This document shows positions 32,938 through 44,021 of a stretch of DNA of 64,000 bases, in pieces. Each line of letters begins with the position of its first letter. Within the stretch, counting starts at the first letter, position 1. Source of the DNA: Buddleja alternifolia. Taxonomy: Eukaryota; Streptophyta; Magnoliopsida; Lamiales; Scrophulariaceae. The notes under the pieces are model-generated. The model did not search any database and had not been told where the DNA came from. It was given only the letters and a program-made list of their open reading frames with translations. The position numbers and the translations under genes were made by a program. The stretch covers positions 22,206,104-22,270,103 of the forward strand of contig CM033402.1 in NCBI GenBank assembly GCA_019426215.1. The letters are read 5' to 3'.

Positions 32938-34459
32938 AAGCGCTTCTTGGGAGGCAACCCAAGCTTTTTATCGCTTTCTTGTTTTTCCTTTTTGTATTTA
33001 TCTTGCTTTCTCTCCCGTCTTATTGTTGATGTGATTTTCTAGATATTTCTTTTCTTCAGGTTTTGATCCCAGGATACTAGCCCACCACCGTGCTCACTCC
33101 GCATCTCTCCATTTCAGAGTTGTAACACTTATCCCTCTTACTTTGCATTTAATTCAGGAACATTGAGGACAATGTTTAATTTAAGTTTGGGGGTACAACC
33201 TTACAACCTTTTTGATTTAGAATTCATGAATTGGTGCACCCTTGCATAAGAGCATAATGTGTTTGAATATCTCTACTCTCTCGAAGTCAAAGTCCCTTAT
33301 TTGTGGTCAACATGTCATATGTTGTGACTTGAAAGCCCTTTTTAGTCATGCTTATACGAATTTTTGAGGATTTAAAACGTTGAACTTTCAATTTTGTTGA
33401 CTATGAAGTGTGTATTAATGTTGTGAAGTCATAAAATGATTTAGGCCATCTTTCATTGTCATTAGCCTAACATTTTTGCATTCTCTATATTGCATAATCT
33501 CTAGACCTTGGTTTGAGCCGTATTGAAAAGAATGGAGTGTGTTAAGCACACTAGAAACCACCATTCGTCTTTATTTCATAAGCCACGACAACCACCTTCT
33601 AGCCTAAAAGAAAAACAATGTCTTGCACCCAATCAAGAGAGTTTAGAACTTCATATCATTTGACTTGAATATGGGTAGTCACCTTGTTTTGATTTGAATG
33701 TATATGTGTTAGATAGTGATGTTTTGGCCATGTTGGGATATTGGAGGTTTGAAGTATTATGTAAAAAAGGGGATGAAATGAAAACTTGAGCAATGGGCTA
33801 AATAGTCGAGAGCGAGAGATAGATATATATATGAAAAAAAATTGTGCTCTCGACTAGGCTTGAATCTTGGCACTCATTTTGATCATTTGGCTTGGAATTC
33901 TGTGTACAACCCGATATGAAAAGAAACAAGTTTGGAGGTTGTAAGTTGAAAAGCAAAAGAGAATGAAAAAGGGATAAGTGATAAGTTGTGAAAGTTTATG
34001 TAGTCTATTTGTGAATTTAGATTGATGATTTTGAGTTATAGGCTCTCTTGACTTAGTCACTTTATCCATGTCTTCCGGTCCTAGCCATCACCTAGCCTTA
34101 CGTTACAAACCGGAAAGACCTTTTGATTGTGACTTTTACACTTTATACACACCGATGGGTTAATGAATGTTGAATTGTTTCAATGTCTTTACTTTCCAAT
34201 TGATTTGCATAATCTTGTCTAAAGTGTGCTCTTGACATGAACATGGATGTGGGAGTTCATGATATAGAGATGGAAACTAAGATTTTGTGAGGTTTTCAAA
34301 TTGTTAAATGTTCAAAGCATCGTGTAGCTTTTCATAATCGTTTTTAAAGGTATAATGCTTGCTCTTATGAGTATGAATTGGCAAATGAAAATTTCAATCT
34401 TCATGTGTGTGCTTGATTGTATTTGATCGAGGACGATCAAAGCTAAGTTTGGGGGTAGT
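32938..34459 (+). other. Element E unit 1 3' non-coding region
   Basis: Non-coding. It includes the hairpin CTTGGGAGGCAACCCAAG (32946-32963), an internal AAGTTTGGGGGTA copy (about 33183) and the polypurine tract AAGTTTGGGGGTAGT ending at 34459. These are signatures I associate with the 3' part of Athila-type elements. Relative to unit 2 it keeps about 34 bases near 33557-33592 that unit 2 lost between ACCACC repeats. Confidence 0.75.
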
Positions 34460-36066
34460 TGATATATGTTATTTTTACACTAGTTTTCCCCCGTTTATCG
34501 ACTTGGTTTTGATTGTTTCCTTGATAATTTGATCACATTTGATGCTTTGATCCTTGTTTTCTCATATTTTCTAGAATAACATATGATTTGGAGGAAAAGA
34601 ACAAGGATTGAAGGTAAATCATGAATAAAGATACAACACAAGGTAAAATGCTGTATGCGCAGTGCTAGAGTTTATGGAATAGATTTCTCTACCAATGTCC
34701 AAATTACACACTTGGTATACCAATGGAAATATAAGAGGGAAAGGTACAATTCTTATGTTGAAGACAAAGATCAGATATGTAGGGAAGGAAGTAAAAACGT
34801 CATCGGAAGAGACGTCTTACGACGGAGTTTTCTCATTCAGTAACTTGTGAGACCCGTTCATTCCCTATAACGTTTGATTTCGGCCCTAGTGTCTTCTGGA
34901 GAGTTGTAGATCTTTGTTTTAGAATTCTACAGCAACTTGAATCAGTGAATTCCGACATCGGTAGAGAAAGTTATGCGAAGTTTACCAAACCTGGCTGGAG
35001 CAGCAGGGGACGACCCCCGAGGCGTTCATCCACGAACGCCGCGGCGTTCACATGCACTAGCCAACGCCGTGGCGTTCAACAAGCGAACGGCGCGGCGTTC
35101 GAGGCAGCGGGTTGGTCTATAAATACCCCTTTTAGCCATTTTTTACCCTAACTCACCTTGGATAGCAGCTGCCACACGAAAATAGAGAAAGAGGGAGCTT
35201 AGAAAAGAAGATTGAAGGTCAAAACATGAAGAATTCAACAAGGAATCCACATCTCTACAAGAATTAGGGAGTTTTTACATATTTGTTTCTTGAATTTGTT
35301 CAAATCTCTTATGACTTGTATGATTTATATTTGCACTTTTGACATGAATATGAGCTAAACTTGTTTGATTGAGGCCATGGATAGGCCATTTATGTTATTT
35401 TGATTGTTGTTTTGTTGGTGTTTATTGGATTAATTTTGGTTTTAGCTATGTATTCAATATTTGATCTCAATGCTACATTTGCTTGATCACCAAGTGTTTG
35501 ATAAAATGCCTAGGTTAGAGATCGAGAGATAATAACCTAGGGAAGATATAAACATTGAATACCCTATAGTTAAACCGACTAGAGATAGACTCGGTTTCTT
35601 TAGGTGGCTTTCCATTCACGTGGGGAATTCCTAGACCTTAAATGCATCCTCGTTAATCGGGTTTTCATATAGAGATATATAGGAAATCGTTACCAAGGGT
35701 AGGGTTGCTATGCCAAGAGATTGGGTAGTACGTACGTTAGGGAATTTCGCCTTAGCTAAATCAATCTAATAATCCAATAGAACCTAAATCACAATCGAAA
35801 TGCATAATTGGTTGAACCATGTGCCTTGATCGCTTCTCTCTATTGTTTCCTCCCTTTATTTGGTGTGACATTGCCTTAGTTTATTTTCTAGTATTTATTA
35901 ATTAGTTAATCAACCTTTCTATCGACCGATTTAACTTAGAATTGAGTAATATAGTAGTCTTGGTACTTAGATTATAGTTGTCCCTGCGGATACGATAACC
36001 CCGGACTTAGAAATCCACTTTACTACTTACGCGACCTAGTTCTCTTGCTAGGATTTTGTCGTGTCA
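34460..36066 (+). repeat. Element E LTR2 (shared middle LTR)
   Basis: Full length, TGATATATG to GTCGTGTCA. It serves as 3' LTR of unit 1 and 5' LTR of unit 2. In its first ~900 bases it carries several bases unlike both LTR1 and LTR3, while its last ~500 bases follow LTR3 closely. Confidence 0.9.
35034..35125 (+). promoter_or_regulatory. Element E LTR2 promoter block
   Basis: Same layout as LTR1. The first palindrome is intact (35034-35049); the third has one change (GAACGGCGCGGCGTTC at 35085-35100). TATAAATA lies at 35118-35125. Confidence 0.75.
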
Positions 36067-36072
36067 AGTTTT

Positions 36073-36090
36073 TGGCGCCGTTGCCGGGGA
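36073..36090 (+). other. tRNA-Asp primer binding site of element E
   Basis: TGGCGCCGTTGCCGGGGA lies six bases after the LTR end. It is complementary to the 3' end of plant tRNA-Asp, the primer typical of Athila-group gypsy elements. Only unit 2 retains it. Confidence 0.88.
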
Positions 36091-36203
36091 CAACTATGGT
36101 ATCTAATATTGAGATTCTCTTATTCTTTCTGAGCTTAGATCATTTTTTTTTCTTTCGACTAATTGTTTTGTCTTTCTTTGTGCGAGATTGATCTCATTAG
36201 TGC

Positions 36204-36824
36204 ATGACACGTACTAGTGGGATTGGACTAGCAGAGTTGGACCCTGAGATTGAATGCACATTTACTCGAGGGGTAAGACTACAAAGGGAGACTCAACCAC
36301 AGCAAGCCACGATGGAGACTCCTTATACACACATAGATCCCGCTGTCCTAGCAGAAGCAGTGCGTCGGGAAATTGCAAAGCTTGGCATCCCTTTAAAGCA
36401 ACCGGAGGTATCTCCACAAATCCTTATGAGGGATTACATGATGCCAAACATTCAAGGAGCAGTTGGGCCAATTGTTTTACCACCTATGGAATCCTATGAG
36501 CACACTTACCATCCCGGTTGGCTAAATCATTCAAGATCAACATGGAGTTACAACAATGATGGAATGATGTTTTCACCAGGATTGGCGCATGATTGGGATC
36601 CATCATTTGCCTCATCAACCCCAATGCAAATGGAAACCTATGAGCATACTTACCATGCTGGTTGGATAAATCCTGCAAGCTCAACATGGAGTTACAACAA
36701 TGCCTCAGGATTTGACCATGTCTGTAGCCTTCCCTCCCAACAATATAATAGTTCCTATCAACAAGAGCCAACGATGACATCTACTCTTGAGGACCAGTTG
36801 AATGTAGATTGTGCAAGCTCATAA
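36204..36824 (+). CDS. Element E unit 2 gag-like ORF1 (206 aa)
   Basis: The start is the ATG at 36204, which gives MTRTSG followed by LDPEIECTF, close to the N-terminus of Athila-type Gag. Residues about 70-95 hold ILMRDYMMPNIQGAVGPIV, resembling the LRDY...P gag segment. After this comes a tandem duplication: METYEHTYHAGWIN follows a first copy with MESYEHTYHPGWLN, each ending in STWSYNN. The rest is not recognised. A TAA at 36822 ends it; the same frame reopens at once as the second ORF. Probably a shortened Gag used for packaging by helper elements. That role is inference. Confidence 0.55.
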   Translation: MTRTSGIGLAELDPEIECTFTRGVRLQRETQPQQATMETPYTHIDPAVLAEAVRREIAKLGIPLKQPEVSPQILMRDYMMPNIQGAVGPIVLPPMESYEHTYHPGWLNHSRSTWSYNNDGMMFSPGLAHDWDPSFASSTPMQMETYEHTYHAGWINPASSTWSYNNASGFDHVCSLPSQQYNSSYQQEPTMTSTLEDQLNVDCASS

Positions 36825-36839
36825 GCTAGCATAAACGAG

Positions 36840-37523
36840 ATGGAAGCTATCATAAAGGAGATGGAAGCTCGTAGAAAGGAGTCAGAAGCTCATAGTAGGG
36901 AAGTGGTCATACTAGTCGATCAAGCAATCAACTTATGGAAGGAGAGAGAGTCATGCACCCTAGAGAATCGCACAAAAGAAAGTGAGGCTTCCCTCAATAC
37001 AGAAGTTGAACAAGCGGTTGATTTAGGACTACAATGTCTCCCCCCTATCACTAAAGATTCTCCACCCTCTGTCCTCTCCACATGTAAAGAGGTAATTGAT
37101 TCCAGTGAAGGTGAGTTGTTTTTAACTACAGGAGTTAATATGGTTATTTGTGATAGCTATGAGGTTTGTAAGCATCCAATTGATTCGAATTTGTCTTTAC
37201 GCATTGATGCTTTTGATCCTTTTAGTGTTGAGCTTTCTCAGTTTAAAAGAACCAATAGTCTCCTCGAGTCCTACATCATGAACTCCAAGTTTTCCACTTC
37301 GATGGGTGAAGAAAAACGGTCATCTACTTGTAACTTGGAGAATAGTCCAAATCATCACTCGGCACAATGGGAAGAAAGAGTGATGGAAGTGGTGATGGAC
37401 TATGAGAAAATATTTGAATGGATGATTCCTTGGTCACTACTCATCATATTTTCTAGTAACACCGGGCCCTATTTCATCCTTACTTGGAGAATGAACAAGG
37501 CATTCATTCGAAAACCCCCTTAA
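36840..37523 (+). CDS. Element E unit 2 ORF2 (227 aa, in frame with ORF1)
   Basis: It starts at ATG 36840, in the same frame as ORF1 and 15 bases past its stop. The first ~60 residues are charged and coiled-coil-like (MEAIIKEMEARRKESEAHSR). The middle is Ser/Leu-rich. The end reads VMDYEKIFEWMIPWSLL and MNKAFIRKPP. No family is recognised and no catalytic motif is seen. It could be the C-terminal half of one 440-codon protein if the TAA were read through, or a product made separately. Confidence 0.45.
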   Translation: MEAIIKEMEARRKESEAHSREVVILVDQAINLWKERESCTLENRTKESEASLNTEVEQAVDLGLQCLPPITKDSPPSVLSTCKEVIDSSEGELFLTTGVNMVICDSYEVCKHPIDSNLSLRIDAFDPFSVELSQFKRTNSLLESYIMNSKFSTSMGEEKRSSTCNLENSPNHHSAQWEERVMEVVMDYEKIFEWMIPWSLLIIFSSNTGPYFILTWRMNKAFIRKPP

Positions 37524-39045
37524 AATAACTCGGTAAAGTCAAGCTAATGACTTTAAAACAAGCGCTTCTTGGGAGGCAACCCAAGCTTTTTATCGCTTTC
37601 TTGTTTTTCCTTTTTGTATTTATCTTGCTTTCTCTCCCATCTTATTGTTGATGTGATTTTCTAGATATTTCTTTTCTTCAGGTTTTGATCCCAGGATACT
37701 AGCCCACCACCGTGCTCACTCCGCATCTCTCCATTTCAGAGTTGTAACACTTATCCCTCTTACTTTGCATTTAATTCAGGAACATTGAGGACAATGTTTA
37801 ATTCAAGTTTGGGGGTACAACCTTACAACCTTTTTGATTTAGAATTCATGAATTGGTGCACCCTTGCATAAGAGCATAATGTGTTTGAATATCTCTACTC
37901 TCTCGAAGTCAAAGTCCCTTATTTGTGGTCAACATGTCATATGTTGTGACTTGAAAGCCCTTTTTAGTCATGCTTATACGAATTTTTGAGGATTTAAAAC
38001 GTTGAACTTTCAATTTTGTTGACTATGAAGTGTGTATTAATGTTGTGAAGTCATAAAATGATTTAGGCCATCTTTCATTGTCATTAGCCTAACATTTTTG
38101 CATTCTCTATATTGCATAATCTCTAGACCTTGGTTTGAGCCGTATTGAAAAGAATGGAGTGTGTTAAGCACACTAGAAACCACCTTCTAGCCTAAAAGAA
38201 AAACAATGTCTTGCACCCAATCAAGAGAGTTTAGAACTTCATATCACTTGACTTGAATATGGGTAGTCACCTTGTTTTGATTTGAATGTATATGAGTTAG
38301 ATAGTGATGTTTTGGCCATGTTGGGATATTGGAGGTTTGAAGTACTATGTAAAAAAGGGGATGAAATGAAAACTTGAGCAATGGGCTAAATAGTCGAGAG
38401 AGAGATAGATATATATATGAAAAAAAATTGTGCTCTTGACTAGGCTTGAATCTTGGCACTCATTTTGATCATTTGGCTTGGAATTCTGTGTACAACCCGA
38501 TATGAAAAGAAACAAGTTTGGGGGTTGTAAGTTGAAAAGCAAAAGAGAATGAAAAAGGGATAAGTGATAAGTTGTGAAAGTTTATGTAGTCTATTTGTGA
38601 ATTTAGATTGATGATTTTGAGTTATAGGCTCTCTTGACTTAGTCACTTTATCCATGTCTTCCGGTCCTAGCCATCACCTAGCCTTACGTTACAAACCGGA
38701 AAGACCTTTTGATTGTGACTTTTGCACTTTATACACACCGATGGGTTAATGAATGTTGAATTGTTTCAATGTCTTTACTTTCCAATTGATTTGCATAATC
38801 TTGTCTAAAGTGTGCTCTTGACATGAACATGGATGTGGGAATTGATGATATAGGGATGGAAACTAAGATTTTGTGAGGTTTTCAAATTGTTAAATGTTCA
38901 AAGCATCGTGTAGCTTTTCATAATCGTTTTTGAAGGTATAATGCTTGCTCTTATGAGTATGAATTGGCAAATGAAAATTTCAATATTCATGTGTGTGCTT
39001 GATTGTATTTGATCGAGGACGATCAAAGCTAAGTTTGGAGGTAGT
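37524..39045 (+). other. Element E unit 2 3' non-coding region
   Basis: Non-coding. It holds the hairpin CTTGGGAGGCAACCCAAG (37568-37585), an AAGTTTGGGGGTAC word near 37805 and the polypurine tract with one change (AAGTTTGGAGGTAGT) before LTR3. Confidence 0.75.
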
Positions 39046-40652
39046 TGATATATGTTATTTTTACACTAGTTTTCCCCCGTTTATCGACTTGGTTTTGGTT
39101 GTTTCCTTGATAATTTGATCACATTTGATGCTTTGATCCTTGTTTCCTCATATTTTCTAGAATAACATATGATTTGGAGGAAAAGAACAAGGATTGAAGG
39201 TAAATCATGAATAAAGATACAACACAAGGTAAAATGCTGTATGCGCAGTGCTAGAGTTTATGGAATAGATTTCTCTACCCATGTCCAAATTACACACTTG
39301 GTATACCGATGGAAATATAAGAGCGAAAGGTACAATTCTTATGTTGAAGACAAAGATCAGATATGTAGGGAAGGAAGTGAAAACGTCATCGGAAGAGACG
39401 TCTTACGACGGAGTTTTCTCATTCAGTAACTTGTGAGACACGTTTATCCCCTATAACGTTTGATTTCGGCCCTAGTGTCTTCTGGAGAGTTGTAGATCTT
39501 TGTTTTAGAATTCTACAGCAACTTGAATCAGTGAATTCTGACATCGGTAGAGGAAGTTATGCGAAGTTTACCAAACCTGGCTGGAGCAGCAGGGGACGAC
39601 CGCCGAGGCGTTCATCCACGAACGCCGCGGCGTTCACATGCAGTAGCCAACGCCGTGGCGTTCAACAAGCGAACGCCGCGGCGTTCGAGGCAGCGGGTTG
39701 GTCTATAAATACCCCTTTTAGCCATTTTTTACCCTAACTCACCTTGGATAGCAGCTGCCACACGAAAATAGAGAGAGAGGGAGCTTAGAAGAGAAGATTG
39801 AAGGTCAAAACATGGAGAATTCAACAAGGAATCCACATCTCTACAAGAATTAGGGAGTTTTTACATATTTGTTTCTTGAATTTGTTCAAATCTCCTATGA
39901 CTTGTATGATTTATATTTGCACTTTTGACATGAATATGAGCTAAACTTGTTTGATTGAGGCCATGGATAGGCCATTTATGTTATTTTGATTGTTGTTTTG
40001 TTGGTGTTTATTGGATTAATTTTGGTTTTAGCTATGTATTCAATATTTGATCTCAATGCTACATTTGCTTGATCACCAAGTGTTTGATAAAATGCCTAGG
40101 TTAGAGATCGAGAGATAATAACCTAGGGAAGATATAAACATTGAATACCCTATAGTTAAACCGACTAGAGATAGACTCGGTTTCTTTAGGTGGCTTTCCA
40201 TTCACGTGGGGAATTCCTAGACCTTAAATGCATCCTCGTTAATCGGGTTTTCATATAGAGATATATAGGAAATCGTTACCAAGGGTAGGGTTGCTATGCC
40301 AAGAGATTGGGTAGTACGTACGTTAGGGAATTTTGCCTTAGCTAAATCAATCTAATAATCCAATAGAACCTAAATCACAATCGAAATGCATAATTGGTTG
40401 AACCATGTGCCTTGATCGCTTCTCTCTATTGTTTCCTCCCTTTATTTGGTGTGACATTGCCTTAGTTTATTTTCTAGTATTTATTAATTAGTTAATCAAC
40501 CTTTCTATCGACCGATTTAACTTAGAATTGAGTAATATAGTAGTCTTGGTACTTAGATTATAGTTGTCCCTGCGGATACGATAACCCCGGACTTAGAAAT
40601 CCACTTTACTACTTACGCGACCTAGTTCTCTTGCTAGGATTTTGTCGTGTCA
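39046..40652 (+). repeat. Element E LTR3
   Basis: Full length (1607 bp), ending GTCGTGTCA at 40652, then the right target duplication ACTAT. It carries the intact promoter block with palindromes from 39620 and TATAAATA at 39704-39711. Confidence 0.9.
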
Positions 40653-41578
40653 ACTATCGATTATCAAAGATGTGATTTTTAAACTAATTAAAAGCAAAAA
40701 TTAAAAAGCAGAATTAATTAGAAATAATTAAAACAAAGATAATTAAAACGAATAATCAATTAACGAAAAGCCTAGGGATTAAGAATTCATCTAGGTATTT
40801 CTATGGATTATTTACTTTCAATGGATTATCATTCTTGTTTAAATTAAAGACCCAAATTCCTTAAATACATGAATACTCTCCCGAGATCTTCATGAGTATC
40901 CAATTGAATTAATTAACGTCACTCCCATGATCAGTAACTAATTTAGATGAATCCATTAAGTTCTATGAATATTGTTTAATTAGTCTCATGCAAAATTACC
41001 AATATCCCTATTAAGCAATTTACACATGTCAATAATGCTTGGAAAGTGGTGATCATGCAAGTGGTGATCATGCAAGTGGAAAGCAAATTACCATTAAGTT
41101 CTATGAATATTGTTTAACTAATTCACCTCCCTGTACTTCTTAATTTATCTTAAATCATGCAAGTGGTGATCAAGCAATTACAAGCATTAAACACTCATTA
41201 ATAGATAAACAAAACAAGAATCAAATCCATAAATTATCAATAATCCAAATTAATACGCCAGACTACATCTTAAACCCTAGAAAACAATTTAGCTATGCAC
41301 AATTAAAGAAAAACATGAAATAAATTGCATAAACATAAAAATACTCATGTTCAACAATGGAGGAATAGAAAAATCCAACTTGAGAAGATGAAAAGCTTCC
41401 AACTCCAAGAAATCTCCTTCAAGCCTTCTTTTCTTTCTCTCCAAGTCTCCTAACTCGAGAATATGACTCTCTAACCTCTTATCTAGCCTAAAAAACTTTT
41501 TTCCTCTTTCCTTAACTTAAAAGGAGTCTTAGATACATAAAATAGGCCCATCCAAGTCATCAAAATCGGCCCACGAAA

Positions 41579-41611
41579 ACTATAAAAACCCGCAGCTGCA
41601 CAACTGTGCAG
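41579..41611 (-). promoter_or_regulatory. Palindrome and TATA-like site in solo LTR D
   Basis: CTGCACA AC TGTGCAG (41596-41611) is an inverted repeat with 7-base arms. On the minus strand a TATA-like TTTTTATAGT follows about 10 bases downstream. The layout matches the E and 26555-27972 LTRs, with a different palindrome. Confidence 0.5.
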
Positions 41612-41903
41612 TCTGCCTGTGCAAAATTTTTTCTCTTGATTTTTCTTCAACGAGACTTTCTCGTTAGGCCTCTCTATTGTATTTCTTCACTTCCTCTTGG
41701 TTAGCCTTCATTATTCTCGTAAGATATACTCCTTCAACTCATCAAAACCATTGCTTTTATGCCTACAAAAGCATTAAATGACTTAGAAATCAAAATACGT
41801 AAATTAGGCTACAACTAACGGAAAAGACTAACTACAAGGCATAAAATAAAGATAAATGTGAGGTAAAATCATGATGAAAATGTGTAAAATATGCAACCTA
41901 ACA

Positions 41904-42417
41904 AGGTTCAAGATCACAAAAGGCGTATCTTTACTTTCATTTTATCTAGGTCTTCGGGACCCTATGCTAGGTGGGCAAGCGCAATTTAAAGTGCCGAGAA
42001 TTAGCTTGGTGACTAATTCGAGGCTTGATTGAATCAAAGGATTGATTTAATCTAGTGCTTTCCATTTTAGGAAAGTACATTAGCACTGTGGGAAGGTGTA
42101 CTTACTACTAGATAGAAACGAGTCTAAGGGGTCGCACACTAACTCGAAAGAGTCACTGTATGAATAGATGTGATTAATCAATTTCGAGAAAATTGAGGGA
42201 ATTAGGAAAGTGTTGTATTTTCCTAATATGGAATATAAATTAATTGAAGGGTTCAATTAATTTTAATCATTTAATTAATCTTGTAGAATTAATTAAATTA
42301 ATGGACCTAGTAGAGTCCAAGTATTTTATTTAATTGTGTGGAGCCCAAGTTAAATAAATAAATGTTGGAATTAAATTGGTTGGATTTAATTTGACTTGTA
42401 TTTAATTGATGGGTTAG
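41904..42417 (+). repeat. Element C 5' LTR, middle piece
   Basis: It continues the LTR after D, matching about 61334-61844 (CACAAAAGGCGTATCTTTAC, GGACCTAGTAGAGTCCAAG). It ends GTTAG, the likely SIRE target site. Confidence 0.88.
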
Positions 42418-43908
42418 TGTTAGGAATTTCATGTTAGATGTTTTGATGATGACAAGATAGGATTTCATGTTAGACCCCAAATATAATGTAAGTTTATGTT
42501 TTTAGATCAATGTGTAAGCGTATGAAAGTATGTAACTTTGTTAGGCTTGTAATTTTTATCTTTGTAGATTTTAGACTAAGTATTAGACGCCGAGTCGCTA
42601 ATAGAATTCTAGGTGAGTCTATTAGAGATGAAGTTGAAGATCAGCGCTTGAAGTCAAATAAAGATGAAGATTTGTTCTTAGCGTCTGCCAAACGCTAAAG
42701 GACTATTTCAGGATTTAATGGATCAAGCGCTTAAAGAAATCTAGCGATCAGCATGTGATTCACCTGAAATAAATTCTCAAGTCATGAAGGACTTATGCAA
42801 TCGTTCAACGGACATTTATTTCCAATGAAAAATAAATTCAAATGTATTAAATGCCTGATAAGTGCATTATATGTGATGAGCTATTTGACTTGTGGACAAG
42901 CCACCTTTTGACTAGACTGTCGGAACTTTTCAGAATTAGCTGGTCCCATCCAATCGATACCAGCAAAATTTCAGGAATGTCAGAGAAAAGGTATTATCGC
43001 GCGCCGCATGAAAGGCATGCCCCTACATGTGTCCAACGGACATAATCCCAATAATTGTCTATAAATACCTCATTTTCAGCAAACCATACCACAATATATA
43101 ACACAAGAAAGATTTTACGTGCGAAAACTCTACTAAAATACTCTCTCAAGAAATAGCTTAGAAACTCCATAGCCAAATCCTTCCAAGATTTTTATATACA
43201 TTCCAGACAGTCACAAATATCTCAAACATCTTCCAAAGAAGAACTCTAAACTCTTACTGAGATATTCCAAGTTGTTTGATCTTTTCAAAAATAAACAAAC
43301 CCTTGTGACAAACCTTCAACCTTTCATCTGAGTGAGAAAGTAGTTGAAACCCAGTACAGGCAGTATTTTTGAGTAAGATAAGCTTGAAGAAGAAAGATCT
43401 TCATTGGTTCTGAAATCTGTGTGATCAAGGAGCCCGAGATCATTCTTCATCTCTTTACTATCTTGTAGAAGATTCAGTGTGATTCTTTGATAATCATCTT
43501 CGTAAATTCCTCCTAGTGAAAAGGAGAAGAAGGACGTAGCTAGGATTACACCACCCGATGAACTTTACAAATTATTGTGTTATTTATTCTTACTTACTGT
43601 TTTATTGCATTAATTTATCATCAAAAGATATTAAAACAGTTAAGCGACTACTTAATCAAATCGAACGCTAAAGTCTTAAAATCATTTCCGTTGTGCTAAC
43701 TCGATTAAGCGATCTAAGCGTTGCCTTACTTTGGTAATCGCTGAAATCACTAAGTCTAAGTTATCTTTTCTGTAGCGCCTGAATTAGCGCTCAACTTTCC
43801 AAGCGTTCAAATATTTAAAAGTGATACGAATTTTTTAAGTCGAAAAAGACTTCAGTGTCTATTCAAAGTCCCCTTCTGGACCCTTTCGTATGCTACTTGG
43901 GACCACCA
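42418..43908 (+). repeat. SIRE 5' LTR
   Basis: 1491 bp, TGTTAGGAATTTCATG to GGGACCACCA. TATAAATA lies at 43060-43067. It matches 54904-56205 base for base with moderate divergence, so the insertion is not recent. Confidence 0.9.
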
Positions 43909-43910
43909 AG

Positions 43911-43921
43911 TGGTATCAGAG
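43911..43921 (+). other. tRNA-Met primer binding site of the SIRE element
   Basis: TGGTATCAGAG, two bases after the LTR end. It matches the initiator tRNA-Met complement; the following base departs from it (T instead of C). Confidence 0.85.
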
Positions 43922-44021
43922 TGGTTGAAGTTGAAACCAAAGCGTTTCCGATTGTAACTGCTTGTTTAGATTCATTTTTCTAAACTTAGTCGCTTTAAAA
44001 TTTTCATTTAAACATCTCATT

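Larger units (their letters stand above)
29960..40652 (+). mobile_element. Element E: three-LTR tandem array of a non-autonomous Athila-like retrotransposon
   Basis: The layout is LTR1 (29960-31550), interior 1 (31551-34459), LTR2 (34460-36066), interior 2 (36067-39045), LTR3 (39046-40652). The whole array sits between perfect target duplications ACTAT (29955-29959, 40653-40657). LTR2 and LTR3 are both 1607 bp. The PBS matches tRNA-Asp and the polypurine tract ends in GGGGGTAGT, both usual for Athila/Tat gypsy elements. The interior encodes only a gag-like ORF pair and no protease, integrase or RT, so E needs enzymes from elsewhere. Confidence 0.88.
29846..41903 (-). mobile_element. Solo LTR D (Athila-like), split by element E
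   Basis: Its two pieces are 29846-29959 and 40658-41903, about 1.36 kb together. On the minus strand it begins TGTTAGGTTGCATATTTTAC (41903) and ends GGACGGTTAACA (29846). The minus-strand 3' part holds CCTGTGGAGACGATCTTAC, a block comparable to CCCTGCGGATACGAT in E's LTR. The flanks AGCAT (29841-29845) and AGGTT (41904-41908) each differ by one base from AGGAT at the uninterrupted site (about 61334). This fits an old, decayed 5-bp target duplication. Confidence 0.7.
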
